64,000 bases of DNA from positions 558,001-622,000 of the forward strand of contig JARFVT010000013.1 of the NCBI GenBank assembly GCA_036677425.1, in the 5' to 3' direction. This DNA is from JARFVT01 sp036677425. GTDB taxonomy: Bacteria > Pseudomonadota > Alphaproteobacteria > UBA8366 > Aestuariispiraceae. The notes under the pieces were generated by a model. The model saw only the letters and a list, made by a program, of their open reading frames with translations. It made no database searches and was not told the origin of the DNA. This document shows positions 38,552 through 46,575 of this stretch, piece after piece. The position numbers and the translations under genes are program-made. The stretch's first letter is position 1. Each line of letters begins with the position of its first letter.

Positions 38552-39349
38552 ATGCCTAGCCAAGATGATGTGAAGCAAGATGATCAATTAAAACAACCCG
38601 TGATAATTTTAATCGACCCGCAAATGGGTGAAAATATTGGTATGGTGGCGCGTGCCATGTTTAATTGCGGCTTGGTAAATTTACGTATAATACGCCCACG
38701 TGATGGCTGGCCTTCACAAGCGGCAATTGATAATTCTGCTGGTGCAGTGGATGTTATCAATGACGCAAAAATATATGATACTACAAAAGATGCCATTAAA
38801 GACCTGCATTATATATTGGCGACAACGGGCCGCGCGCGCGAAATGGTAACGCAAGTCGTAACACCATATTTTGCCACAACTTCCATGCGTGATAAAATTA
38901 TTGACGGTCATCGGGTTGGGGTGATTTTTGGTGGCGAACGCTCAGGCCTTAATAATGACGATATTGCCTTAGCTGATGCGGTTATATCCATCCCGTTAAA
39001 TCCAGAATTTAAATCGCTTAATTTGGCACAGGCTGTGCTATTAGTGGCGCATAATTATTTCATGCTGGATGATGACACCATAGAATCAAATCTTGAAATC
39101 AATGATGCAATACCTGCAACAATGGCGGAATTAGATTATTATATTAAAAGCCTGTCAAATAATTTATCCAAGGGTGGTTTTTTTAAATCAGCAAATATGA
39201 GGCCGACGGTAATGCGTAATTTACGCAATTTATTTCAACGCGCACAATTGACTGATCAGGAAATACGCACATTGCATGGGGTGATCAAATCATTGAAGAT
39301 TGCGGGTGCGCAGGAAGATAAAACAACAAATAATAATGCCAAGGATTAA
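38552..39349 (+). CDS. trmJ: SPOUT RNA 2'-O-methyltransferase, TrmJ-like
   Basis: 265 residues. The SPOUT domain starts IILIDPQMGENIGMVARAMFNCGL and has the knot segments GVIFGGERSGLNNDDI and IPLNPEFKSLNLAQAVLLVAHNYF that bind SAM. The C-terminal extension is helical. TrmJ methylates the ribose at tRNA position 32; other members of the same group act on other RNA sites, so the specific target is inferred. Divergent from mtnP with a short AT-rich spacer. Confidence 0.85.
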   Translation: MPSQDDVKQDDQLKQPVIILIDPQMGENIGMVARAMFNCGLVNLRIIRPRDGWPSQAAIDNSAGAVDVINDAKIYDTTKDAIKDLHYILATTGRAREMVTQVVTPYFATTSMRDKIIDGHRVGVIFGGERSGLNNDDIALADAVISIPLNPEFKSLNLAQAVLLVAHNYFMLDDDTIESNLEINDAIPATMAELDYYIKSLSNNLSKGGFFKSANMRPTVMRNLRNLFQRAQLTDQEIRTLHGVIKSLKIAGAQEDKTTNNNAKD

Positions 39350-39350
39350 A

Positions 39351-40256
39351 TTATTTTAACTTGCGTCTATTTTGTTGTAACGACCATATGGCATGAATTG
39401 CTAATGTTATAACAACAATCATGCCGCCAATAAATACCATAGTTGTTGGCGTTTCATCCAAAATAAACCATACCCATATGGGTCCGATACAGGTTTCAAG
39501 TAATAATAATAAGCCAACTTCTGGGGCAGGGATATATCTTGGGCCTAATGCCAATAAACCAAAAGATAGCGGTAAAATAATTAAACCGATCGTAAAAACT
39601 GGGGCGATTTGTGCCGCAGTTATTTGCAAAGGCCAGATGAATGGCAATAGGCATATGGCGATTATCAAGCCATTTAATGCGGTGGCAGGAACCATATTTA
39701 TATGCGGTTTTGATCTGGTTAAGGTAAAAGCAACTGACATGCCGATGGCTGCACCAAATGGGAATATGCTGCCTAAAATTTGATTATCGCTAATATTAGC
39801 TTGTAAAAAATCATCACTGATCACGATTAATATGCCAATGAAGCTTATTATAATGGCAATCCAAGTGCCAAATTTTATATGTTCTTTTAAATAAAAGATG
39901 CTAAATATCGCGGTTAACATTGGGGTGATTGCGATTATAATTAAAACCTTGGCGACACTGGCATATTCAAGCCCAAATACGAATGAAATAGAACTAAGCA
40001 CAAGCATTAAAGAAATGACAATGCCTGTTTTGCCAATGGCAATAATATTGCGGAAAAAATCGCGCTTATAAACCACTGCTAAAACGGTAAATAAAACCAT
40101 TGCCATTAATAGCCCGCGCCAAAATGTCATTTCCAAACCACCCATATGGGCAAGTCTTAACAATAATGTGTCGGGGGTTAAGGCAATCACACCGATAAAG
40201 GTAATTAAAAAGCCCTTGGCGTGATTTGATAATCCATTACTTGATAATCCGGGCAT
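39351..40256 (-). CDS. DMT-superfamily (EamA) membrane transporter
   Basis: 301 residues with ten predicted membrane helices in two EamA repeats (about 15-140 and 155-290). Segments such as WRGLLMAMVLF, YASVAKVLIIIAITPMLTAIFSIFYLKEHI and LLLETCIGPIWVWFILDETPT mark the end of each repeat. Members export amino acids or other small metabolites; the cargo cannot be told. It is convergent with the trmJ-like gene, with one base between stops. Confidence 0.85.
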   Translation of the reverse strand: MPGLSSNGLSNHAKGFLITFIGVIALTPDTLLLRLAHMGGLEMTFWRGLLMAMVLFTVLAVVYKRDFFRNIIAIGKTGIVISLMLVLSSISFVFGLEYASVAKVLIIIAITPMLTAIFSIFYLKEHIKFGTWIAIIISFIGILIVISDDFLQANISDNQILGSIFPFGAAIGMSVAFTLTRSKPHINMVPATALNGLIIAICLLPFIWPLQITAAQIAPVFTIGLIILPLSFGLLALGPRYIPAPEVGLLLLLETCIGPIWVWFILDETPTTMVFIGGMIVVITLAIHAIWSLQQNRRKLK

Positions 40257-40333
40257 ATTTATTCACATTCCTTATTATTTTGGCAATAAACTGTTAAATA
40301 GTTAAAATAATTGCCAATTAGTAACGGCAGGGT

Positions 40334-40361
40334 TTGACAAAATTGTTTTTTTAAATATATT
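40334..40361 (+). promoter_or_regulatory. Promoter for rpsD
   Basis: TTGACA at 40334-40339 and TATATT at 40356-40361, 16-bp spacing, a close match to the sigma-70 consensus. The predicted leader of about 150 bases contains a hairpin CGGGA/TCCCG (40375-40379 with 40404-40408), which could be an S4 autoregulatory element. Confidence 0.6.
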
Positions 40362-40521
40362 GCAAAAACCTTCTCGGGAATGTGGATGCAGATTAACTTG
40401 TTATCCCGCTTTTACGATCAAGGCAAGTTTTGAAGTTTAATATATTAGAAATTTTATAACTTGTTTTATGTTTAAGACTACCGGAATTAAAAATACCACC
40501 GATTTAAAACGGGAAAATATA

Positions 40522-41136
40522 ATGAGTAAAAGACTTAGTTCAAAATATAAAATTGATAGACGTTTAGGCGTTAACCTTTGGGGTCGCCCTAAAAGCCCAA
40601 TAAATAAACGTGATTATGGCCCTGGTCAACATGGTCAACGCCGTACAAAAGCGTCTGATTATGGTATTCAATTATTCGCTAAGCAAAAATTAAAAGGCTA
40701 TTATGGCAATATTGGCGAAAAACAATTTCGCAAATATTATGCCAAAGCCGTTAGCCTTAAAGGCGATACAGGTGAAAATCTTGTTGGTTTATTAGAACAA
40801 CGCCTCGATGCGGTTGTTTACCGTGCCAAATTCGTACCAACAGTATTTGCCGCCCGCCAATTTGTTAATCATGGTCATATTTTGGTCAATGGTAAAAAAG
40901 TCGATATTCCATCATATTGTGTCAAAGCAGGCGATGTGATTTCCGTACGTGATAAAAGCCGTGAAATCCCATTAGTATTAGAAGCATCCAGCAGTACAGA
41001 GCGCGATGTAGCCGAATATATCGACGCCGATTTAAATAAAATGACCGCAACATTTGTTCGTGTGCCGGCCTTGGAAGAAATTCCATATCCTGTGCAGATG
41101 GAACCAAATTTAATCGTCGAATTTTATTCACGCTAA
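40522..41136 (+). CDS. rpsD: 30S ribosomal protein S4
   Basis: 204 residues from the ATG at 40522, giving the conserved alphaproteobacterial start SKRLSSKYKIDRRLG; an earlier in-frame ATG at 40468 would add an unlikely 18-residue leader. S4 binds 16S rRNA early in small-subunit assembly. The N-terminal KIDRRLGVNLWGRPKSP and GPGQHGQRR and the S4 RNA-binding domain RLDAVVYRAKFVPTVFAARQFVNHGH are all conserved. It is a single-gene unit with its own promoter and terminator. Confidence 0.97.
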   Translation: MSKRLSSKYKIDRRLGVNLWGRPKSPINKRDYGPGQHGQRRTKASDYGIQLFAKQKLKGYYGNIGEKQFRKYYAKAVSLKGDTGENLVGLLEQRLDAVVYRAKFVPTVFAARQFVNHGHILVNGKKVDIPSYCVKAGDVISVRDKSREIPLVLEASSSTERDVAEYIDADLNKMTATFVRVPALEEIPYPVQMEPNLIVEFYSR

Positions 41137-41149
41137 TAATTAATTTGAT

Positions 41150-41202
41150 TCAAAAAAAGGCTGCCTGAATGATCTATATAGATTAATCGGCGGCCTTTTT
41201 TA
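41150..41202 (+). terminator. Rho-independent terminator after rpsD
   Basis: AAAAAGGCTGCC pairs with GGCGGCCTTTTTT (one G-U pair) across a 20-base loop, followed by T residues. It is the natural end of the rpsD transcript. Confidence 0.75.
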
Positions 41203-41213
41203 TTAGATGGCAT

Positions 41214-41525
41214 ATGAAATTTTATAACGCTAGCGATTTTACGGGAACAACCGCGTGAGATGCATTGGATATTGCAGAAATAGAAGGCGCAACAATTAGA
41301 TTGCATTGGACAGATCAGCCGTATATCTGGCATATTAATAACGATGATGAGGTATTTGTCGTTTTAGATGGTATCGTTGATATGCATTTTAAAAAAAATG
41401 AAATGGAACAAGTAAAACGTATGAATATTGGTGATATATTTCATGCATAAAATGGCGATTCTCATGTTGCACATCCTGTTGGTGCAGCAAGGATACTGGT
41501 TATTGAGAAAAAAAATAGCATTTAA
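41214..41525 (+). pseudogene. Cupin-domain protein, broken by two in-frame stops
   Basis: From ATG 41214 one frame reads through TGA (41256) and TAA (41448) to TAA at 41523. The translation has a cupin core: IWHINNDDEVFVVLDGIVDMHF, then GDIFHA, then after the second stop NGDSHVAHPVGAARILVIEKK. Length of about 103 codons fits a single-domain cupin. Both stops are single-base events and no shift is needed. It begins a run of decayed genes. Confidence 0.8.
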
Positions 41526-41541
41526 AATAATAAAAATAAAA

Positions 41542-41787
41542 ATGAGTTATCTAAGACAATCTTGCAGAGTTTGAAATCTTGGTAATATTTTAACCGAGGC
41601 GGCAATTAGATACCAAAATAAGCCTCCAGTTATATGCGGTGATGATATCTATAGCTGGTCAAAAGTTAATTCACGAGTTAATGCTGCGGCTAATTATCTT
41701 GCTAAGTTAGGGGTTGGGCAAGGCGATAAAGCTATTGTGCATTCACGTAATTCGATTGCAATGATTGAGTCTATATTTGCATATTAA
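41542..41787 (+). pseudogene. AMP-dependent acyl-CoA synthetase, N-terminal remnant
   Basis: After an in-frame TGA (41572-41574) the frame reads NLGNILTEAAIRYQNKPPVI, YSWSKVNSRVNAAANYLAKLGVGQGDKAIVHSRNS and then stops. This matches the first 75 or so residues of acyl/aryl-CoA ligases of the ANL superfamily. The nucleotide-binding and C-terminal domains are missing. It directly follows the cupin remnant on the same strand and was probably part of one operon. Confidence 0.75.
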
Positions 41788-41989
41788 AATTTGCATATTA
41801 AAAATTGATGCAATATCAAGATAATGATAATTTTAATTTGGACGAATTCATCAATATCAAAGATTAAATTACTGGCATGGCTATAATCAAAATACATCTT
41901 AACCGAGCAGCAAAGCTGTCCTAAAAAGTAGGATAACTTTAGTGATCGTATATATCCACCAATAATTTAAAAATTTTATCTGTGGAGGC

Positions 41990-42150
41990 GTCAAGCTTAG
42001 CAATAGTAGCACAAACCAAGAGGCCCCATATGAATAAAAGGCGCGGCATCTTCTTTTGCAGCTAAAAATATAACTTTATGTACAAACCAGCAATAGACGA
42101 CGAACCATCGCGCCGCCCATTAAACCTAACCCAATAAAAGCAATTATATT
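41990..42150 (-). pseudogene. 3-hydroxyisobutyrate dehydrogenase-like remnant
   Basis: On the minus strand, starting near 42150, the translation reads NIIAFIGLGLMGGAMVRRLL and stops at TAA. GLGLMGGAM is the N-terminal NAD(P) loop of the beta-hydroxyacid dehydrogenase family. A second frame just downstream gives ATIAKLDASTDKIFKLL, perhaps the C-terminal scrap of the same gene. The right-hand boundary is soft because only short pieces survive. Confidence 0.55.
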
Positions 42151-42193
42151 CGTTTGTCTCAATTTAACAATATGCTTAGTTTTGTTAAATATA

Positions 42194-43135
42194 TTACGAA
42201 ATACTTGGTTTTGCAAAATTGCTTAAAGCATCCAAAACATGGTCTGGAACATGTGAACCTATTGTGCAACCTGGGCTTAAAATAAAGTTTTTACCACCAG
42301 TTATTTTAATGGCATTTTCGCAATCTCTGCGAATTTCATTGACATTTTGCTCTATAATAGCACCTTGATTAATACCACCCATAAGGCATTTGTCGGAATA
42401 TGCATTAACATCTTTTAATGTTGGGCATGTTGGGTCATTGTCGGCCCAGCTTAAAACTTCATGTGGATAATCTTCTACACGTTTAAGATCTAAATGGCTT
42501 TTACATGCATGAACCATGCGAACCATTCCTTTCATTTCTTCAAGAATAGCAATGTCATATGGGCGAAGAAATGCTTCATATTCTTCGTCTGTATAACCTT
42601 CACTACAATTTTCAGTTGCAGCCGCTCTTGTAGAATAGAAAACGCCGTCAACACCGATTTTTTTCAATTCCCTAACATAGTTAATTGCCGTTTCACTTGC
42701 GGCTTCCAACATTGGTTTTGCTTTTTCAGGATTTTCTTTTATCAATTTTAATGCTGAAAAACCACCGCGTCGTAAAACAAGCTGAATAGGGTCAAAGGTT
42801 GTATCAATGATTGGCCAGTCTTCGCCCAATTCGCGTCGCATTGCCTTTAAAAGATTTAATTGTTCGTCATAACTAGGATGTGCAATTGATTGCACGGTAA
42901 TGCGACCCATATCTTCGACATTTTCAATCGCGTTTAGACCATCGGGAAAAGGATATCGATAATCGCTTACGGCCTTGGCTATATCCCAGTCATAATGCTT
43001 TATAAAACGGCAGTGCATTTCAGCCGATTCTTCCCCTGATAAATAGGGTGTTACAAAATGCATCCATACACATGTTGGGACATGATCAACTTTTTCACCA
43101 GCAACCGCAGCATAAAATCTTTCACGTTTATTCAT
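42194..43135 (-). CDS. URO-D superfamily protein with methyltransferase-type zinc motif
   Basis: 313 residues, a single URO-D-type TIM barrel starting MNKRERFYAAVAGEKVDHVP. His209-x-Cys211 (VHACKSH) and Cys290 (SPGCTI) have the order and roughly 80-residue spacing of the zinc ligands in methylcobamide:thiol methyltransferases such as MtaA/MtbA, and the heme-pathway HemE signature is not seen. So it is likelier a methyl or one-carbon transferase, or a related lyase, than uroporphyrinogen decarboxylase. It is 30 bases downstream of the GntR gene, in the same operon. The substrate is unknown. Confidence 0.75.
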   Translation of the reverse strand: MNKRERFYAAVAGEKVDHVPTCVWMHFVTPYLSGEESAEMHCRFIKHYDWDIAKAVSDYRYPFPDGLNAIENVEDMGRITVQSIAHPSYDEQLNLLKAMRRELGEDWPIIDTTFDPIQLVLRRGGFSALKLIKENPEKAKPMLEAASETAINYVRELKKIGVDGVFYSTRAAATENCSEGYTDEEYEAFLRPYDIAILEEMKGMVRMVHACKSHLDLKRVEDYPHEVLSWADNDPTCPTLKDVNAYSDKCLMGGINQGAIIEQNVNEIRRDCENAIKITGGKNFILSPGCTIGSHVPDHVLDALSNFAKPSIS

Positions 43136-43165
43136 TATTTACCTCATGATTATATTTGTTAATAT

Positions 43166-44041
43166 TTAGTTTTTAAAATCATCTTCATTGTTCTCTAAGT
43201 CTGGGCTAGTCTCATTATCATCAAAATTATTTACTAATTTAAAAATACTATCGCCCGATATATTGGCAAGGTTGCTTACTGAAAAATCTTGATGAAATAG
43301 ATTAAATGGCTGGTGATCATCTGTAAGATTACCTAGGTTATGATCCATAAATTCAAATTTACTAAGTAGGCTACCCATAATCAACCTCCATCCATGTTGA
43401 ATGTGTCGTTTGGATATTCTTGCTGCTTCTTCCCCATTTCCATCTATCAAGGCCTCGACAAGCTTTGCATGGTCAGCTATAGATTCTGGACGCGACGTTA
43501 CGGACCCAGCAATTATATAGCGAACCCGTTCGGCATCTTCCAAAAGGCTTGAAATTTGTTTTGTTAAGCGTTGGTTGCCAGAATATTGCGCGATCAAGCA
43601 ATGCAATTCTGTGTTACTGCTAAGAAATTTAGATATATTTCCAGAAACTGTTTTAGCAATAGGAGTTTCACACGCATTAGCTGCCCTTAGCAATAATTCT
43701 TCATCGACCTTACCCGCTGCCATTCTCGCTGCCATTGGTTCAAGACACATACGCACCTCAAAAGTATCAATAACGTCACGAATTGTTATTGGCGTAATTA
43801 TATGGCCTTTTCTGGGTTGTGATATTATTAAATTTTCATGACAAAGGCGTGATAATGCGTCCCTTATTGGTGCTTTACCAACATTATAATTTGATGCAAG
43901 CTTTGCTTCGCTGATTGCTTCCCCTGGTTTTAAGACACAGCGGATAATGTCAGCTTTAATATTGGCATAGACTTTATCCTTATGACGGTGTTTAGGATTA
44001 GCTATAACATTAATATTATTAGCATTGTTTTTGTTTTTCAT
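43166..44041 (-). CDS. GntR-family regulator, FCD (FadR) subfamily
   Basis: 291 residues. The winged helix lies at about 22-90 (KVYANIKADIIRCVLKPGEAISEAKLASNYNVGKAPIRDALSRL) and the all-helical FCD ligand domain at about 100-235, with the metal-binding His/Glu pattern. A 50-residue polar, acidic C-terminal tail is longer than usual. It is divergent from the PLP enzyme and upstream of the URO-D-like gene. A repeated TATTGACATGTTA motif, one copy placed at its own -35, is its likely operator. Confidence 0.88.
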   Translation of the reverse strand: MKNKNNANNINVIANPKHRHKDKVYANIKADIIRCVLKPGEAISEAKLASNYNVGKAPIRDALSRLCHENLIISQPRKGHIITPITIRDVIDTFEVRMCLEPMAARMAAGKVDEELLLRAANACETPIAKTVSGNISKFLSSNTELHCLIAQYSGNQRLTKQISSLLEDAERVRYIIAGSVTSRPESIADHAKLVEALIDGNGEEAARISKRHIQHGWRLIMGSLLSKFEFMDHNLGNLTDDHQPFNLFHQDFSVSNLANISGDSIFKLVNNFDDNETSPDLENNEDDFKN

Positions 44042-44091
44042 TATCGGCCTGACTTATGGTTGATATGTCGGGGAGGATATATTTTAGTGGC

Positions 44092-44104
44092 TAACATGTC
44101 AATA
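44092..44104 (-). promoter_or_regulatory. Operator/-35 copy 1 for gntR
   Basis: Minus-strand TATTGACATGTTA. Its TTGACA is followed after 17 bases by TATCCT, a plausible -35/-10 pair for gntR, so regulator binding here would block its own promoter. It is identical to copy 2. Confidence 0.5.
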
Positions 44105-44200
44105 TCTAATGGGTTAATGACCTAAGAATATAAGGCTATATAATTCGACAGCAGTTAAGTGAAATAAAATTTAATATATTGTATAATCCTTTTCAATTTT

Positions 44201-44213
44201 TATTGACATGTTA
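44201..44213 (+). promoter_or_regulatory. Operator copy 2
   Basis: Plus-strand TATTGACATGTTA, the exact inverse of copy 1 and 32 bases before copy 3, on the side of the PLP-enzyme gene. Confidence 0.5.
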
Positions 44214-44216
44214 AGT

Positions 44217-44316
44217 ATTTAAATATAACCAATATTGACATGTCATCATTTAATAATGGCAATGGAGATTAAAGATATCGTTTATTTATACATGGCAATA
44301 TTGGTTATATTTAAAT
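44217..44316. repeat. 26-bp inverted repeat with 48-bp spacer in the control region
   Basis: Arms 44217-44242 and 44291-44316 are reverse complements at 25 of 26 positions (core AAATATAACCAATATTG). If transcribed toward the PLP-enzyme gene they form a long leader hairpin ending about 50 bases before the start codon. The remainder of 44042-44365 holds the operators and no gene. Confidence 0.85.
44233..44245 (+). promoter_or_regulatory. Operator copy 3 with perfect TGACATGTCA palindrome
   Basis: TATTGACATGTCA; bases 44236-44245 form a perfect 10-bp palindrome, as expected for a dimeric GntR regulator. It overlaps the left arm of the 26-bp inverted repeat. Confidence 0.5.
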
Positions 44317-44365
44317 CTTTAAGGCTGTTTGCATAGTAAAAATTTATAATGAAGGAAAATAATAA

Positions 44366-45826
44366 ATGGTTTTTGAAGAATTTCAAAAGAGCCTTAAGTC
44401 AGATGATTTAATTGCATCACTACGGGCGGGCCTTATTGGCGAAGGAACAGAGTTCGAAACGCCGTTCGGAAAACAAAAATTAGTATATGCAGATTACACC
44501 GCATCAGGTCGCGCCTTACGGCAAGTTGAAGATTTTATTGCTGATAAAGTTTTACCTTTCTATGCTAATAGCCACACTGAATCTTCATTCACAGGCGCAT
44601 ATACGACCAAATTGCGTGAAGACGCGCGAAAAATAATTGCCAAGGAAGTCAATGCACAAGAAGATAGCTGGGTGCTATTCACTGGATCAGGCGCAACCGC
44701 AGCCGTCAACCGTTTAGCTTGTCTTACTGGTGTGGCTGACTTTGGTAAAAAAGCAGTTGTTTTTATAGGTCCTTATGAACATCATTCTAATATACTTCCT
44801 TGGCGTGAAAGCGGAGCCGAAGTTATCGAAATTGATGAATTACCAGAAGGCGGCCCTGATCTTGATATACTTGAAAAAGAACTTAAGGCGCATCAAGACA
44901 GGCCATTAATTATAGGTGCTTTTTCTGCTGCATCAAATGTTACTGGAATTATTACAGATACCGATTCTGTAACTGGTTTGTTAAAGAAATACGGTGCATT
45001 GGCATGTTGGGATTATGCCGGTGGCGGTCCATATATACCGATTGATATGAACCCAAGTGCAGGATTAGAAAAAGATGCAATTTTTCTTTCTCCACATAAA
45101 TTTCCTGGTGGACCAGGTGCTTCAGGATTATTAATAATTCGTAACTCTGCCATTAAATCTAAACGCCCAACATGGCCAGGCGGTGGTTCTGTTTCTTATG
45201 TGTCGCCTTGGGCGCATGATTATTTGGAATCAATTGCGGAACGTGAAGAAGCTGGTACACCTAATTTGATTGGTGATATTCGGGCTGCTCTTGTTATGTT
45301 GATTAAATCTACCATCGGAACAGAATATATCGCAAAACGCGATAAAGAACTTATCAACATGGCAATGAAAACTTGGCAGGGAAACAAGAAATTACGGCTT
45401 CTTGGCGTGGATAAACCAAATAGATTACCAATTTTTTCTTTCATTGTGTATGATGATAATGATGGTTATTTCCATCATCAATTATTGACACGCATATTAA
45501 GTGATGCTTTTGGTGTCCAAGCGCGTGGAGGTTGCGCCTGTGCTGGTCCATATGGACATCGTTTGCTTAATGTTGGACGTGAAGAATCAGAACGGATTAG
45601 AAAGGGAATTCATGAGGGGCAAGAAATTAAAAAGCCTGGATGGGTTCGGCTTAATTTAAGTTATCTTATGGATGATGAAACCGCACAATATATTATTGAA
45701 TGCGTTGATAAATTATCAAAAAATGCAGGCGAATATGCAAAATACTATAAAGGAGAAAGCTCAACTGGCCAATTTTCATATTCATCTAACATGCAAAATA
45801 TAGATGCTGTAACTAAAAGGGCTTAA
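44366..45826 (+). CDS. Class V aminotransferase / cysteine desulfurase-like PLP enzyme
   Basis: 486 residues, about 80 longer than typical cysteine desulfurases. TGSGATAAVNRL at 106-117 contacts the cofactor phosphate, EHHSN at 138-142, WDYAGGGPYIPID at 215-227, and SPHKFPGG holds the PLP Lys245. A RGGCACAG loop at 387-394 (Cys390, Cys392) sits where desulfurases carry the persulfide Cys. An AAGGAAA ribosome site precedes the ATG. It could be a desulfurase, a C-S or C-N lyase, or an aminotransferase. It shares a control region with the GntR/URO-D-like pair. Confidence 0.8.
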   Translation: MVFEEFQKSLKSDDLIASLRAGLIGEGTEFETPFGKQKLVYADYTASGRALRQVEDFIADKVLPFYANSHTESSFTGAYTTKLREDARKIIAKEVNAQEDSWVLFTGSGATAAVNRLACLTGVADFGKKAVVFIGPYEHHSNILPWRESGAEVIEIDELPEGGPDLDILEKELKAHQDRPLIIGAFSAASNVTGIITDTDSVTGLLKKYGALACWDYAGGGPYIPIDMNPSAGLEKDAIFLSPHKFPGGPGASGLLIIRNSAIKSKRPTWPGGGSVSYVSPWAHDYLESIAEREEAGTPNLIGDIRAALVMLIKSTIGTEYIAKRDKELINMAMKTWQGNKKLRLLGVDKPNRLPIFSFIVYDDNDGYFHHQLLTRILSDAFGVQARGGCACAGPYGHRLLNVGREESERIRKGIHEGQEIKKPGWVRLNLSYLMDDETAQYIIECVDKLSKNAGEYAKYYKGESSTGQFSYSSNMQNIDAVTKRA

Positions 45827-45890
45827 TAAAAAACTACTCTTTATAAATGGTCTTGCAATAGGCTAAGTTAATAATATAAATATTACTGTG

Positions 45891-45944
45891 GCTTGCCGCG
45901 TTATTTGATAATTTGATTTTAAATATAAAAATGACGTGGCAAGC
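45891..45944 (+). repeat. Inverted repeat downstream of the PLP-enzyme gene
   Basis: GCTTGCCGCGT (45891-45901) and ACGTGGCAAGC (45934-45944) pair over 11 positions, one of them G-U in RNA, around a 32-base AT-rich loop. A perfect palindrome GCATTATATAATGC follows at 45945-45958. There is no T run, so it is not a standard terminator. Confidence 0.6.
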
Positions 45945-45985
45945 GCATTATATAATGCATAACTCTAGTGAAAACACTGGAAAAA

Positions 45986-46145
45986 CTAAATCTATACATA
46001 GTAATCTAAATCTATACATAGTAATCTAAATCTATACATAGTAATCTAAATCTATACATAGTAATCTAAATCTATACATAGTAATCTAAATCTATACATA
46101 GTAATCTAAATCTATACATAGTAATCTAAATCTATACATAGTAAT
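45986..46145. repeat. Eight exact tandem copies of a 20-bp unit
   Basis: CTAAATCTATACATAGTAAT repeated eight times without a single change (160 bp). It is immediately followed by TGTATAGATTT, the inverse of AAATCTATACA inside the unit, so the last copy can fold into an 11-bp hairpin. There are no spacers, so it is not CRISPR. No replication gene is near. The remaining gap to 46373 has a small CCTGCA/TGCAGG hairpin at 46282-46303 and no clear gene. Confidence 0.95.
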
Positions 46146-46373
46146 ATTGTATAGATTTTTGCATTTATTGCGTCTGAATACTAATTTTAGCAGAAAGAAT
46201 TATTGGGTATTATTATCATCTACGGCAGGTTTAATAATTATCCTATATTGGCCTAGCTAAAGCTTGCTCATTGATAATTTACCTGCAGCCAATGAATTGC
46301 AGGAGGGGCGAGTAGCGGTTATCCAATCTGCTGACATGGGCGGAATGAGGTAGGTATTGGGGCCGTTGCGAGG

Positions 46374-46571
46374 TTATGGATTAAAATCCATCACGGATAG
46401 ACAGCTACGGCGCCGTGATGGATCTCGCCTTGTGCAAGAGGCAATCTCGGATCGATGAATCCCAATATCCTTAAGATCGGCATCGGAAAGTCTAGAAAGA
46501 GTGTTGCGCCGATGCTTCCAGGCTTTGATCTCTTTCAGCCTCCAGTAGACAGTGCTCAGAGTGAAGGGCAT
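46374..46571 (-). CDS. DUF1127 small basic protein
   Basis: 65 residues from the ATG at 46571, which has a strong AAGGAGGT seven bases upstream. The DUF1127 core is WRLKEIKAWKHRRNTLSRL, then SDADLKDIGIHRSEI, with an Arg-rich tail. Members are short stress- or RNA-associated proteins common in alphaproteobacteria. The start lies 4 bases after the isochorismatase-like gene, so they form an operon. The gene is part of a higher-GC islet. Confidence 0.8.
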   Translation of the reverse strand: MPFTLSTVYWRLKEIKAWKHRRNTLSRLSDADLKDIGIHRSEIASCTRRDPSRRRSCLSVMDFNP

Positions 46572-46575
46572 GGGT

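Noticed and set aside
42194..43135. hemE (uroporphyrinogen decarboxylase)
   Set aside because: The barrel is shared, but the Zn-type His-x-Cys...Cys pattern and the context argue for a methyltransferase-like member.
45986..46145. CRISPR array
   Set aside because: The eight 20-bp units are directly adjacent with no spacers, and no cas gene is in the window.
46160..46373. A further gene or tRNA between the repeat array and DUF1127
   Set aside because: No cloverleaf or supported frame; only a small CCTGCA/TGCAGG hairpin at 46282-46303.
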